The notes beneath the pieces are model-generated. The model saw only the letters and a list, made by a program, of their open reading frames with translations. It made no database searches and was not told the origin of the DNA. DNA of 36,491 bases from Psychromonas ossibalaenae ATCC BAA-1528 (lineage in GTDB: Bacteria; Pseudomonadota; Gammaproteobacteria; Enterobacterales; Psychromonadaceae), in contig NZ_KB907022.1 of NCBI RefSeq assembly GCF_000381745.1, positions 1 to 36,491 of the forward strand, read 5' to 3'. Shown here piece by piece: positions 17,101 through 25,811 of the stretch (positions are counted from its first letter, which is position 1; every line of letters begins with the position of its first letter). The position numbers and the translations under genes were made by a program.

Positions 17101-18742
17101 AGTGGCTTCGGATCCGGACATGACATCGGTACCTGCAGATATGCTGGGTAAAGGTGATAAGCTGGTGTGTTTAGGCGGTAATACTTCTGATGAAAGTTAC
17201 CTGAATGCCGGATCAGTATTAAAAGTGGCTGAATATGAAGAAGTTGATGCACTTCACCCGGGTATCGGTTTCTTATCTGAAAGTCCGCATTTTGCCGATT
17301 TATGCGTCAGCCATGATATCAACTTTGTTGGTCCAAGCATGAACAGTATGCTGACCATGGGTAATAAATCTAATGCAATCAAAACGGCTCAGGATAACGG
17401 CGTACCCGTTGTGCCGGGAAGTCACGGTATCTTAACTGGTGCTGAGCAGGCGTTAGATATTGCTAATACTATCGGTTACCCGGTTCTGCTTAAAGCGGTT
17501 AACGGCGGTGGCGGTAAAGGTATCTTAGTTATTGAAAAAGCTGAGAATATGTTTGCCGGCTTTAATCAGGTATCAGCTGAAGCGCGTAATGCTTTTGGTA
17601 ACGGTGATCTGTACCTTGAGAAATACATTACTTCACTGCGTCATATCGAAGTACAGTTATTACGTGATAAACACTGTAATACTAAAGTGCTGGGTATTCG
17701 AGACTGTTCTGTACAGCGTAACAACCAGAAGGTTGTTGAAGAGTCAGCATCAACAATGCTGCCGGCTAAACTTGAAGCGCTAGCGCTTCAGCATACTGCT
17801 GCATTAGCTGATGCTGTTGATTATATGGGCGCCGGTACCGTTGAGTTTATTTATGACCTGGATGCAGATGCTATCTACTTTATGGAAATGAATACTCGTC
17901 TACAGGTAGAGCACCCGGTCACAGAAGCAACATCGTGTATTGATATCGTAAGCGCACAGTATGATATTGCATCGGGTAAGAGCATCGCTGACCTGAAACC
18001 GCAGAAAAAAGGTTACGCAATTGAAGTACGTGTAACAGCGGAGAAAGCAGCGCTTGACGGTAACGGCATTATGCAGTTAGTCCCTCATCCGGGTAAAGTG
18101 GTTGAATGTAAGATTCCTGAGCAGGATGATGTTGAAGTTATCTCTATGGTTTCCGAAGGTAAAGAGGTTTCTCCTTATTACGACAGTCTGATTGCACAGT
18201 TTATCTGCACAGGTAAAGATCGTAATGATACTGTTAAGAAACTGCTGGATTTCTTAGATAATGTAGTTATTAAAGGTATTGCGACTAATATTCCTCTGCT
18301 GCAGCGTATCTTAAAAGATGAAACATTCTTAAACGGTGTTTATGATACAACTTATCTGCCTAAGTTTATGGCTGATCTTGATCAGCAGGTGATGATTGAT
18401 GAAATGGAAGCCTCTGCCTCATCAGGCGGCAGTGAAGTTTCTATCCAGGTTGACGGCAGTAATGAGCTGAAAGTGCTGGCACAGAGTGCTGGTATTTTCT
18501 ACCGTGCTTCTTCGCCGGCAGAGCCGGACTTCGTTCTTGAAGGCGATATTGTTACGGTTGAACAGACGCTTGGTCTGATGGAAGCTATGAAAATGTTCTC
18601 TCCATTGACACTAGCAGGCTTTAACCGTCAGGATGCCGTTCTTTATGACGCTGATACTAAGTTCCGTGTGGAGCGTATTATTAACGCTAACGGGCAGCAG
18701 GTATCCAGTGGCGATCTGCTCTATATCATAACGCCTTTATAA
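14183..18742 (+). CDS. Single-chain acyl-CoA carboxylase (CT-alpha, CT-beta, BC, BCCP)
   Basis: 1519 residues carrying all parts of a biotin-dependent carboxylase. Residues about 70-290 are an AccA-like carboxyltransferase domain (IDTPGADAGEEA at 160, GVGYSGGAIPLA). About 290-680 is a long linker of unrecognised fold. About 690-930 is an AccD-like domain (SSGGMQTKEGA around 787, DCTGGAQASF) without the AccD zinc ribbon. About 945-1390 is biotin carboxylase (HPGIGFLSES, GGGGKG at 1108, RDCSVQRNNQKV, EMNTRLQVEHPVTE). The C-terminus is a biotin carrier with EAMKM, biotinyl lysine K1470. All key motifs are intact, so it is probably active on acetyl-CoA or another short acyl-CoA, besides a canonical AccABCD expected elsewhere. 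I recall a similar protein in Shewanella. It is monocistronic, with TAAGGG before the ATG and a terminator behind. Confidence 0.93.
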   Translation: MPGKPSSQFEANNIADPLFLHAEHIAKDFSLFPDNSLPSNTDRLEGLIDRERIQSNLATIQKLDVDAYIARTVQPAEDNKRPGAKSIISGFNGKVVTEQLNGAFYSAEMELDFGGYTRRIGIIAQERSSNNGAWMPEHHLAASKAIRKFADLSLPIVYLIDTPGADAGEEANSQNQAHSISQMITESANVDVPTVGIVVGVGYSGGAIPLATANILLSVRDGIFNTIQPKGLQSIARKYNLSWQECAQSVGVSPEELYEMGCIDGIVDYSPVDQDERQHNLQKAVISSILSIESTSVDFVRKYPDILEHYNRSLARYLEPSSKLVAVENASENAHLIAKNPTVHNNAFGTTYRYMRYLTLRSRIKAIQKGEYGRLSKLTTPEGDLKARVEADRKQVFVSWLNNPDKLIYDDTLNKNWKSFLAKREDKSLERNMFTKLILGEPQENYDNARSALLINLTWSLYNRWKSSAENNFRALITHLEDEVNVPVTDSWPELSDLTTIDVVTHKETRECFIVHCRHMLVFNSLYDNTMGNLASIAKEAMATKELSRESVSSLVRSSLKGALSKVSDDDYEQLKVTFNAWLHYFTDQSERGEVLAKVEEWKSIGAPQMNSSLFVILTYLFEKILPAYYNSREDASQYNGAINPVRIGRRKDFWNRLTMGYQDLLIQAVLRAEKNKKNNSYEAILDKFFTDFKESKSDLMTANLLEFPGFRLSVEDALDKKVKPCGLVTGVGGFKLESGETQEVGVAVSNLSFQAGAFDMASAEKFCALLVECAEKHLPVVAFISSGGMQTKEGASALFSMAVVNDRITRFIRDNDLPVIMFGYGDCTGGAQASFVTHPMVQTYYLSGTNMPFAGQMVVPAYLPSTATLSNYLSRVSGAMDGLVINPFSDDLNDKLRDIDENMPMPVITVEETIQRALTGFVPVCGIGGDAFSTADPRELMTPVKKVLVHARGCTAVKLIRKAQDNDINVVLVASDPDMTSVPADMLGKGDKLVCLGGNTSDESYLNAGSVLKVAEYEEVDALHPGIGFLSESPHFADLCVSHDINFVGPSMNSMLTMGNKSNAIKTAQDNGVPVVPGSHGILTGAEQALDIANTIGYPVLLKAVNGGGGKGILVIEKAENMFAGFNQVSAEARNAFGNGDLYLEKYITSLRHIEVQLLRDKHCNTKVLGIRDCSVQRNNQKVVEESASTMLPAKLEALALQHTAALADAVDYMGAGTVEFIYDLDADAIYFMEMNTRLQVEHPVTEATSCIDIVSAQYDIASGKSIADLKPQKKGYAIEVRVTAEKAALDGNGIMQLVPHPGKVVECKIPEQDDVEVISMVSEGKEVSPYYDSLIAQFICTGKDRNDTVKKLLDFLDNVVIKGIATNIPLLQRILKDETFLNGVYDTTYLPKFMADLDQQVMIDEMEASASSGGSEVSIQVDGSNELKVLAQSAGIFYRASSPAEPDFVLEGDIVTVEQTLGLMEAMKMFSPLTLAGFNRQDAVLYDADTKFRVERIINANGQQVSSGDLLYIITPL

Positions 18743-18760
18743 GAAACACTGTTTGATCAG

Positions 18761-18788
18761 AAAGCCAGTCATCCGACTGGCTTTTTTT
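18761..18788 (+). terminator. Terminator after the fused carboxylase
   Basis: Perfect 10-bp stem AAAGCCAGTC/GACTGGCTTT with an ATCC loop and a run of Ts, 19 bp after the stop codon. Confidence 0.95.
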
Positions 18789-18903
18789 ATATCATTATTA
18801 TTAGTGCCGCAGCAGATCCCGGCAGCAAAGCTATGTTTTTTATCCGCATTTTCAAGTTGTCAGTCTGTCTGTTTATCAAAAAAACATTATACTGGGAAGA
18901 GTA

Positions 18904-21900
18904 TTGGCTGACTTCATGGATGAATCTGATTTGTTTAACTTCTATTATTCCCGTTATATCAGGGCTGCGTTATTACTCTGCTTTTTACTGACCTGTTCAA
19001 CAAGTCTGTCTGCGGCTGCCTCTGAGGTACTCGTCTTACATTCCGGCTACCAGGGTAATCAATGGACTCGCCATATTCAAGACGGTATAGAGGCGCAGTT
19101 TGAAGATGAAAATATTTCTCTGTATGTTTCTTACTTAGACAGTTATCAAGTGCTGAATGAGAAGGAATTAGCGCTGTCAGTTGATTATTTTTCACGAAAA
19201 TTTGCATCACGAGATTTTGATGCGGTTATTGTCAGCGGCGATAATGCCCTGAAGCTGGTGCAGCGTTATGCGGAGCGCTTGTTTGCAGATGCACCCATTA
19301 TATTTACCGGTATTAAACGTAATAAAAAATCACTGCTTAACTTCACCCATAAAATATCCGGGGTTATTGAATCTGAAAATATTCTCGGTACTGTTTTACT
19401 ATCATTATCTCTGTTTCCGGAAGCGCATTCTGTTTATATCGTGACGGGCAACTCGCGTGAAAGCAAAGTCATTAATAAAAAAATTGCTAAATTTTCTCAG
19501 CAGCTGACCCAGAATGTCATTACTTTTAATGATGAAACCGAAGTTTCACTGAAACAGAAAATCAGTAAGCTCCCGGAAAATGCGGTTTTAATCTTTGATG
19601 ATTTTTCCAGAGATCGCAACGGTCTGTTTGTAAACCGCGGGCGCATCCTGAAGTCAATTGTCGGCGTATCAAAGGCACCGTTGTTTGTGCTCAAGAAACA
19701 TGATCTGCAGCTCGGTGTTTTAGGCGGGCTGGTGATCAGCGGTTTTAATCAGGGAAAATCGGCGGCAGCTAAAGTCTTGGAACTGCTGCGGGGAGTACCT
19801 ATTGAAGCGTTACCCGTCGAAGTTAATGTTACTGAACAGTACCTGTTTCAGTACCCGGAGATGCTCCGCTGGAATATTAAAAAAACGGATATACCCAGTG
19901 CCAGTCTAATATTAAACGAACCGGTGGACCAGCAGCCTATTACCGCTACATTTATCTTTGCACTTGTGATTGGTTTATTAGTTATTCTTTTTTCTCTGCT
20001 TCAGTGGTGGAAAATACTACAGCTGAAACGCCAGGAAGCGCTGCTTACGGAGAGAAATAAACGTATTGATCATCTTTTTAATATTTCCTGCGATTATGTT
20101 TTTATTCTGGATCTGCTGGGTAATGTTAAAAAAGTAAATCAGACGGCCTTAGCCTTTATTGATAAGGAGCTGTCTCAAGTTAAAGATGCCGCGCTTTGGG
20201 AAACCCCCTGGTGGAAAGGTAACCCGGACAGCCAGAAGAGAATTAAATCAGGAATAGGCATTGCGCGCACGGGCAGTGAGGCCCGTTTTGAATGCGCTCT
20301 TATTGATAAACAAGAAAAAACATACTGCTTTGACATAGCTCTCCAGGCGCTGAGAAATCCTCAGTATAATAATGAAATATCCGAAATTGTCGTTGAGGCT
20401 CGTGATATCAGTGAAATAAAAAGCGCTGAAGAAGAAATTAGGAAAGCCAATAAACGCTCAAACTTATTATTAGATGAAAGCCCGTCAATGCTGCTGATGC
20501 TCAATGCTCAGGGGCTGATATTAACCTGTAATAAATATGGGTGTAACTTATTAGGTTACGAGGACGGTGAACTGATCGGCCGAAATATCGTGACACTTTA
20601 TGCACAGCTGGTAAATATCACGGATCTTAAGGAGTATCTGGAGCACTGCAGTAACAGCTGCGGTATGCTTTTATCCCGGGAGATTTCGTATTTAACTAAA
20701 ACAGGGAGGAAAGTGTGGATTAATGAACGGGTCAGAAAAATAGCCGAACATGATCAGTACTTCCTCGTTTGTGAAAATATTACCGAGCGTTACGAACTTT
20801 CTAAAGAATTATCCTACCGTGCCTCGCATGATTATCTGACCGGCCTTAAAAACCGTCTGTTTTTTGAAAGTGAATTGGATAAGTCTTTAAAAGAACTCTC
20901 CTATCAGGGCGCCCCTTATAGTCTAATGTATCTAGATATGGATAAATTTAAAATTATCAATGATACCTGTGGACACCAGGCTGGTGATGAGGTGTTACGT
21001 CAGATCGCGAATTTGTTAACCGAAAATGTTTCAACTAACTCCCTTGTTGCCCGCTTAGGCGGCGATGAATTTGCGGTTATCATGCCTCATACTGAGCTGC
21101 CGGAGGCTGAAAAAACTGCGCTGCGTATTATCAATGCGGTCAGTAAGCATTGTTTCATCTGGGATGAGCATCATTTCACTCTCGGGCTTAGCATTGGTTT
21201 AGCGCAGTTAACGAACTCGGGACGCGGCGGGGTGCACGCACTGAGCTGTGTGGACAGTGCCTGTTATACCGCTAAGCAGTCCGGACGTAACCGCATTCAT
21301 ATCTATGAAGAAGATAAGCAGGAAGAGCTGCGTCGTGAAGAGGTTGTCTGGGTTAATAAAGTACAGGACGCGCTGCGTGATGAAGCCCGTTTTTGTCTGT
21401 ATGCACAGTTAATTAAACCGGTCGACGGTGATGATGACTACCTGCATTATGAAATTTTAACGCGTATGATCGATGAACACGGCTGCTTAGCGCCGCCTGA
21501 TAAGTTTATTCCTGTCGCTGAAATTTATAACCTTGCTGATAAAATAGACATGATCATTATTACTAAAACATTATCCTGGTTACGTAATCACCCTGAACAT
21601 GTGCTGAGATTAAATATGTGTTCAATAAATTTATCCGGACAGTCGATCGGCGATCCGAAATTTATTGACGATCTTGTGGAAATACTGATTAACTGCTCAC
21701 TGCCGTTGGAAAAACTGTGTTTTGAAATAACTGAAACTGTTGCTATCGGTAATTTTAGTCATGCCTCTAAACTTATTCAGGCACTAAAAAAACTGGGCTG
21801 TAAATTAGCACTGGATGATTTTGGTACAGGTTTATCTTCATTTGGTTATTTAAAACAGTTAAATGTTGATTATTTAAAAATTGACGGTGTATTTGTAAAA

Positions 21901-22125
21901 GATATGGCCAATGATGAGCATGATTTTGGTATTGTGCGCACTATTAATGAATTGAGCCATTTGTTTGGTAAAAAGACGATTGCAGAATATGTTGAGGATG
22001 AAGTAATTATCGATAAATTAAAAGAGATCGGCGTGGATTATGCGCAGGGATATCACCTTGGCAAACCGGTACCGATTGATATGATGGCGCTATTATCAAA
22101 TACTATGACAGAGGGTGAACTGTAG
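18904..22125 (+). CDS. Periplasmic-sensor, PAS-PAS-GGDEF-EAL cyclic-di-GMP protein
   Basis: 1073 residues. The TTG start at 18904 is preferred because GGAAGAG lies just upstream; the next ATG (18916) has no site. Order: signal anchor about 19-39; ABC-transporter-type substrate-binding domain about 42-320 ([20 protein letters not shown], the PF04392-like start); a membrane helix about 341-362; two PAS domains about 385-630; GGDEF with an intact GGDEF at 719-723 and no RxxD inhibitory site in front; EAL with E850-I-L-T-R, FEITET, D971-D972-FGTG and LKIDG. Both catalytic signatures look competent, so it may make or break c-di-GMP in response to a small periplasmic ligand. Its TAG stop overlaps the rsmJ GTG start. 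Confidence 0.92.
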   Translation: MADFMDESDLFNFYYSRYIRAALLLCFLLTCSTSLSAAASEVLVLHSGYQGNQWTRHIQDGIEAQFEDENISLYVSYLDSYQVLNEKELALSVDYFSRKFASRDFDAVIVSGDNALKLVQRYAERLFADAPIIFTGIKRNKKSLLNFTHKISGVIESENILGTVLLSLSLFPEAHSVYIVTGNSRESKVINKKIAKFSQQLTQNVITFNDETEVSLKQKISKLPENAVLIFDDFSRDRNGLFVNRGRILKSIVGVSKAPLFVLKKHDLQLGVLGGLVISGFNQGKSAAAKVLELLRGVPIEALPVEVNVTEQYLFQYPEMLRWNIKKTDIPSASLILNEPVDQQPITATFIFALVIGLLVILFSLLQWWKILQLKRQEALLTERNKRIDHLFNISCDYVFILDLLGNVKKVNQTALAFIDKELSQVKDAALWETPWWKGNPDSQKRIKSGIGIARTGSEARFECALIDKQEKTYCFDIALQALRNPQYNNEISEIVVEARDISEIKSAEEEIRKANKRSNLLLDESPSMLLMLNAQGLILTCNKYGCNLLGYEDGELIGRNIVTLYAQLVNITDLKEYLEHCSNSCGMLLSREISYLTKTGRKVWINERVRKIAEHDQYFLVCENITERYELSKELSYRASHDYLTGLKNRLFFESELDKSLKELSYQGAPYSLMYLDMDKFKIINDTCGHQAGDEVLRQIANLLTENVSTNSLVARLGGDEFAVIMPHTELPEAEKTALRIINAVSKHCFIWDEHHFTLGLSIGLAQLTNSGRGGVHALSCVDSACYTAKQSGRNRIHIYEEDKQEELRREEVVWVNKVQDALRDEARFCLYAQLIKPVDGDDDYLHYEILTRMIDEHGCLAPPDKFIPVAEIYNLADKIDMIIITKTLSWLRNHPEHVLRLNMCSINLSGQSIGDPKFIDDLVEILINCSLPLEKLCFEITETVAIGNFSHASKLIQALKKLGCKLALDDFGTGLSSFGYLKQLNVDYLKIDGVFVKDMANDEHDFGIVRTINELSHLFGKKTIAEYVEDEVIIDKLKEIGVDYAQGYHLGKPVPIDMMALLSNTMTEGEL

Positions 22126-22886
22126 TGGATATTCCATTAATTTGTAATGACTCCGCGTTAAGTGCTAAAGCAAAATTATTACGTGAGAAGTGGGGGTTTT
22201 TAAGCACCAGCAGTGATAACTTTCAATTACACCTTTTACCTGAGTATCTGGCACTTGAGCAGAAAGACGACCCTAAACAAGGGCTGGTTTTTGTTGATTT
22301 TGTCTCCGGTGCAGCGGCTCACCGGCGAAAGTTCGGCGGTGGAAAAGGCCAGGCAATTGCCAAGGCTGTCGGCTTGAAAGCCGGTGTACAGATTGAAGTG
22401 ATAGATGCAACAGCAGGACTTGGCCGCGATGCATTTGTTTTAGCTTCGTTAGGCTGCTGCGTCTCTATGGTTGAGCGTTCACCTGTGGCTGCTGCTTTAC
22501 TGGCTGACGGTTTAGAGCGGGCCTATTTAAATTTTGAAATAGGTGAGTGGATGCAGCAGCGCATGCGTCTACATTTTGGTTCAGGTTATGAGTATCTTAA
22601 GTCTCATCAGACCGATGTTGTTTACCTAGACCCTATGTTTCCGCATAAAAAGAAGTCTGCTTTAGTAAAAAAAGAGATGCGTGTTTTTCAGGGCGTCGTG
22701 GGGGCGGATCTTGATGCCGATGATCTGCTGGAAGTTGCGTTAAATGCGGCACGCTATCGTGTGGTGGTTAAGCGCCCGGATTACGCTCCGTTTTTAAGTG
22801 ATAAAAAACCAAGCATGAGCATAAAAACTAAGAAAAATCGTTTTGATGTTTATGTTAAACAGGCGATACCGCAGACTAAAAGCTGA
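22125..22886 (+). CDS. rsmJ: 16S rRNA (guanine1516-N2)-methyltransferase
   Basis: 253 residues matching RsmJ (YhiQ), the SAM-dependent enzyme that methylates G1516 of 16S rRNA. Motifs: [20 protein letters not shown] (substrate side), [17 protein letters not shown] (SAM-binding motif I), VERSP (motif II) and [15 protein letters not shown] (catalytic motif IV), then [13 protein letters not shown]. The GTG start shares one base with the stop of the upstream gene (TAGTG), so translation is probably coupled to it. The last 43 codons or so are repeated twice more in tandem after the stop; the original reading frame itself is intact. Confidence 0.96.
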   Translation: MDIPLICNDSALSAKAKLLREKWGFLSTSSDNFQLHLLPEYLALEQKDDPKQGLVFVDFVSGAAAHRRKFGGGKGQAIAKAVGLKAGVQIEVIDATAGLGRDAFVLASLGCCVSMVERSPVAAALLADGLERAYLNFEIGEWMQQRMRLHFGSGYEYLKSHQTDVVYLDPMFPHKKKSALVKKEMRVFQGVVGADLDADDLLEVALNAARYRVVVKRPDYAPFLSDKKPSMSIKTKKNRFDVYVKQAIPQTKS

Positions 22887-23215
22887 TTGTGTTTAGTTGA
22901 AAATGCTCTGCAAAGATACCGTGTGGTGGTTAAGCGTCCGGATTACGCTCCGTTTTTAAGTGATAAAAAACCAAGCATGAGCATAAAAACTAAGCAAAAT
23001 CGTTTTGATGTTTATGTTAAACAGGCGATACCGTAGACTAAAAGCTGATTGTGTTTAGTTGAAAATGCTCTGCAAAGATACCGTGTGGTGGTTAAGCGCC
23101 CGGATTACGCTCCGTTTTTAAGTGACAAAAAACCAAGCATGAGCATAAAAACTAAGCAAAATCGTTTGATGTTTATGTTAAACAGGCGATACCGCAGACT
23201 AAAATCTGATTGTGA
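22758..23215 (+). repeat. Tandem repeat of rsmJ 3' end, period 162 bp (54 codons)
   Basis: Three units begin CGTGTGGTGGTTAAGCG at 22758 (inside rsmJ), 22920 and 23082. Units 2 and 3 are nearly identical over their full length, including the joint (AGTTGAAAATGCTCTGCAAA). The period is a multiple of three, so unit 2 stays in the rsmJ frame behind the TGA and would read [19 protein letters not shown]; it gains an internal TAG (CCGTAGACT for CCGCAGACT). Unit 3 has a one-base deletion near 23165. This fills the spacer to the next terminator; no independent gene is implied. Confidence 0.95.
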
Positions 23216-23230
23216 AACAAGTTGAAAAAT

Positions 23231-23257
23231 AAAGGCCTGCAGAGATGCAGGCTTTTT
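23231..23257. terminator. Bidirectional terminator between rsmJ and glycerate kinase
   Basis: GCCTGC (23235-23240) pairs with GCAGGC (23247-23252), with five Ts on the plus strand and CTTTATTTTT on the minus strand, serving both converging transcripts. Confidence 0.85.
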
Positions 23258-23265
23258 GATAAATA

Positions 23266-24402
23266 CTATTTCAGTTTAAGCATTAATAATGCTGCGATAT
23301 TGCGTGCGGTCATTTCAACATTAACAGCTGCATCACGAAAGGCTTGTTCGAGAGAGACTGCACCGGGAACAACGCTGAATACACTGTCAAGACCATGCTC
23401 ATGGACAACACCACAGTCAGTCGACAAAGATCCTGCAATACCGATAACCGGAATATTATGCTCTTTGGCAGCTCGAGCTACGCCGATAGGTGTTTTTCCA
23501 TGAATGGTCTGACTGTCAATACGGCCTTCGCCTGTAATCACTAAATCAGCATCCGCAATCACTTCCCTTAAGTTAACAGCATCCATAACTATCTCAATGC
23601 CCGGACGCAGCTCTGCATCAAGCAGGCCTAATAGTGCAGCTCCCATTCCTCCGGCCGCACCTGCTCCAGGTGTGTCTTTTATATCCCGGCCGAGTTGTTC
23701 TTTAATGATATCAGCGTAATGAGCGAGATTTTTATCCAGTAGTTCAACCATTTCCGGAGCGGCGCCTTTCTGCGGTCCGAATATATGAGAAGCGCCTTTG
23801 GGGCCGCATAACGGGTTATCAACATCGCAGGCAACCTCTAATGTTACCTGTGCCAGACGCGGATCCAGGCCTGACATATCAATACTGGTCAGTTTATCTA
23901 GAGAGCCGCCCCCGTAGCTAAGTTCCCGGCCTTGTGAATCGAGCATTTTTATACCTAAAGCTTGAGCCATACCAATGCCGCCGTCATTAGTGGCGCTGCC
24001 GCCGATACCGACAATAATATGCTCGATACCTTTATCTAAGGCCGCTTTGATCAGTTCACCTGTGCCGTAGGTGGTGGTGAGTAGCGGGTTGCGCTGCTCA
24101 GGAGTGACTAAATGTAATCCTGATGCGGCCGCCATTTCGATAACAGCTGTTTTTCCGTCGCCCATTAGACCGTAAAATGCTTCAACTGGCTGACCAAGCG
24201 GACCGCTTACCGCACAGTTGTTAATGCCGCCGCCGCTGGCGTCAACTAATGACTGTACTGTGCCTTCACCACCGTCAGCCATAGGTAATTTATGAAACTC
24301 AGCCTGCGGCATAACTTGTTTAAAACCTGCTTCAATAGCACAAGCCGCCTGCATTGCTGTTAAGCTTTCTTTATATGAATCGGGAGCGATAATAATTTTC
24401 AT
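23266..24402 (-). CDS. Glycerate kinase, GarK/GlxK family
   Basis: 378 residues, the usual length of the PF02595-type glycerate kinases that phosphorylate D-glycerate (2-phosphoglycerate in characterised GarK-type enzymes). Seen are the N-terminal IIAPDSYKESLTAMQAA, MADGGEGTVQSLVDA, VGIGGSATNDGGIGMAQALG, PGAGAAGGMGAAL and ITGEGRIDSQT motifs typical of the family. AAAGGAAA precedes the ATG. It starts 11 bp after the permease gene, so the two form an operon under the CdaR-like regulator upstream. garK and glxK cannot be told apart from this alone. Confidence 0.94.
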   Translation of the reverse strand: MKIIIAPDSYKESLTAMQAACAIEAGFKQVMPQAEFHKLPMADGGEGTVQSLVDASGGGINNCAVSGPLGQPVEAFYGLMGDGKTAVIEMAAASGLHLVTPEQRNPLLTTTYGTGELIKAALDKGIEHIIVGIGGSATNDGGIGMAQALGIKMLDSQGRELSYGGGSLDKLTSIDMSGLDPRLAQVTLEVACDVDNPLCGPKGASHIFGPQKGAAPEMVELLDKNLAHYADIIKEQLGRDIKDTPGAGAAGGMGAALLGLLDAELRPGIEIVMDAVNLREVIADADLVITGEGRIDSQTIHGKTPIGVARAAKEHNIPVIGIAGSLSTDCGVVHEHGLDSVFSVVPGAVSLEQAFRDAAVNVEMTARNIAALLMLKLK

Positions 24403-24413
24403 AATAATTTCCT

Positions 24414-25679
24414 TTAAACAAATAGGCCGAATACACCGAAGATAAGGGTTGAAACCACTGCAATCATAAGACCAACAGCTGATTCATAGGGAACAAGCTT
24501 TAGACGCTCTTTAATATCCATGTGAACAGCACCGCCGGTGGCGTGGAAGAAACTGCCGTGAGGCATATGATCCAGTACAGTTGCACCGGCATGAATCATT
24601 GCCGCGCCGGCAAGTGCAGGAACACCTAACTCAAGAATGGTATGACTGAAGACGCTGGCGGCCACAGCCGTACCTGCTGTGGTGGAGGCTGTTGCTAAGG
24701 CCATCATAGATCCGGAAATAGGCGCAAGCAGGTAAGAGGGTAGACCGGATGCGGTTAGTATGTCGATTAACCCGGATTTCAAACCCGAATTGGCGATAAT
24801 GCCGGCTAAGGTACCAGTACCAAGGAGCATAACAGCAACGGGCGCCATACGGCTTAAACCTAAAACGGCAAAGCGGTTTACATCACGAAAACGACCCATT
24901 ACAACCGCACCCAGCAGTCCGCCTAAGGGCAGGGCAATAAGGGGATCAACATTAATACCCGCAATAGGGCGAAGTGCCAGCAGTGAAATTGCCACTAGCG
25001 GCGCAACAATGGCAGGGCCGAAGTTCGGCAGACTGGAATGATCAACCGCGTGTACTTCATGGGCTTGAACTTTTGTGCCTTTATTAACCAGCTTTTTAGC
25101 AATAAAGTAAGCCAGTGTCATGCCGCATAAACCTGGAATAATACCGGCCGCCATCACTGAGGTCAGCGGTACATTAAATGCGTCGGCGGCTGCAATGGCA
25201 TTGGGGTTGGGTGACATGACATTACCCGCTTTACCGCCGCCGACCATGGCTAATAAGATAGCCATTTTGGAAAGATCTGCACGGCGCGCAATAGCTAAAG
25301 CAATAGGCGCAACGGTAATAACTGCAACATCAACAAAAACACCAACAGCGGTTAATATCATAGTGGCAATAGCAAGAGCCAGAAGCGCTCTGGTTTCCCC
25401 CACTTTTTTGATGATAGTCTCTGCGATAGAAGTGGCCGCCCCGGATTCGATCAGCACACCTGCTAATACCCCGGCCGCTAGAATCCGCAGAACAGCGGTG
25501 ACAATCCCCTGCGCGCCGCCGATCATCAGGGTGATCGTTTCAGTTAGCGATACACCGCCGATAAGGCCGCCCACTAAGGCGCCGATAATCATGCCGTATG
25601 CCGGCGGTACTTGTTTTAATATCAGGTAAATAGCAACAATAAGTGCTGCCAGTGCCCCGAGTGTGGATACTTCTATCAT
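24414..25679 (-). CDS. GntP-family permease, probably for glycerate
   Basis: 421 residues with about a dozen hydrophobic segments and the GntP/gluconate-H+ symporter signatures: the N-terminal PPAYGMIIGALVGGLIGG, a glycine-rich GGGKAGNVMSPNPNAIAAAD loop, and the C-terminal HAGATVLDHMPHGSFFHATG block. Gluconate and related sugar acids are the known substrates of the family. Its pairing with glycerate kinase 11 bp downstream and a sugar-diacid regulator upstream makes glycerate the likeliest substrate; that is inference. The 132-bp leader contains a small palindrome at 25783 that could be the operator. Confidence 0.9.
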   Translation of the reverse strand: MIEVSTLGALAALIVAIYLILKQVPPAYGMIIGALVGGLIGGVSLTETITLMIGGAQGIVTAVLRILAAGVLAGVLIESGAATSIAETIIKKVGETRALLALAIATMILTAVGVFVDVAVITVAPIALAIARRADLSKMAILLAMVGGGKAGNVMSPNPNAIAAADAFNVPLTSVMAAGIIPGLCGMTLAYFIAKKLVNKGTKVQAHEVHAVDHSSLPNFGPAIVAPLVAISLLALRPIAGINVDPLIALPLGGLLGAVVMGRFRDVNRFAVLGLSRMAPVAVMLLGTGTLAGIIANSGLKSGLIDILTASGLPSYLLAPISGSMMALATASTTAGTAVAASVFSHTILELGVPALAGAAMIHAGATVLDHMPHGSFFHATGGAVHMDIKERLKLVPYESAVGLMIAVVSTLIFGVFGLFV

Positions 25680-25782
25680 CTGTGGCTCCGTTAATTATTT
25701 ATTCGGAGCGTAAATTACGATAATACTGCCCAATAATCTTTAGACAGTTGAACAGATTATGGGAGATTTAGAGTGCTTAAAT

Positions 25783-25796
25783 TGTGCGTCTGCACA
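25783..25796. promoter_or_regulatory. Palindrome upstream of the permease gene, possible operator
   Basis: TGTGC-GTCT-GCACA, a perfect 5-bp inverted repeat 104 bp upstream of the permease start and 15 bp after the regulator's stop. It is the only clear dyad in the gap and a reasonable candidate for the neighbouring CdaR-like regulator. Confidence 0.35.
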
Positions 25797-25811
25797 GTTT
25801 TTTGGGCGTTT

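Noticed and set aside
22887-23215. Extra small gene after rsmJ
   Set aside because: The sequence is a tandem copy of the rsmJ tail with in-frame stops and no start or ribosome site of its own.
25120-25629. 169-codon open frame opposite the GntP permease gene
   Set aside because: Antisense shadow of a GC-rich membrane protein gene, with alanine/proline-rich composition and no ribosome site.
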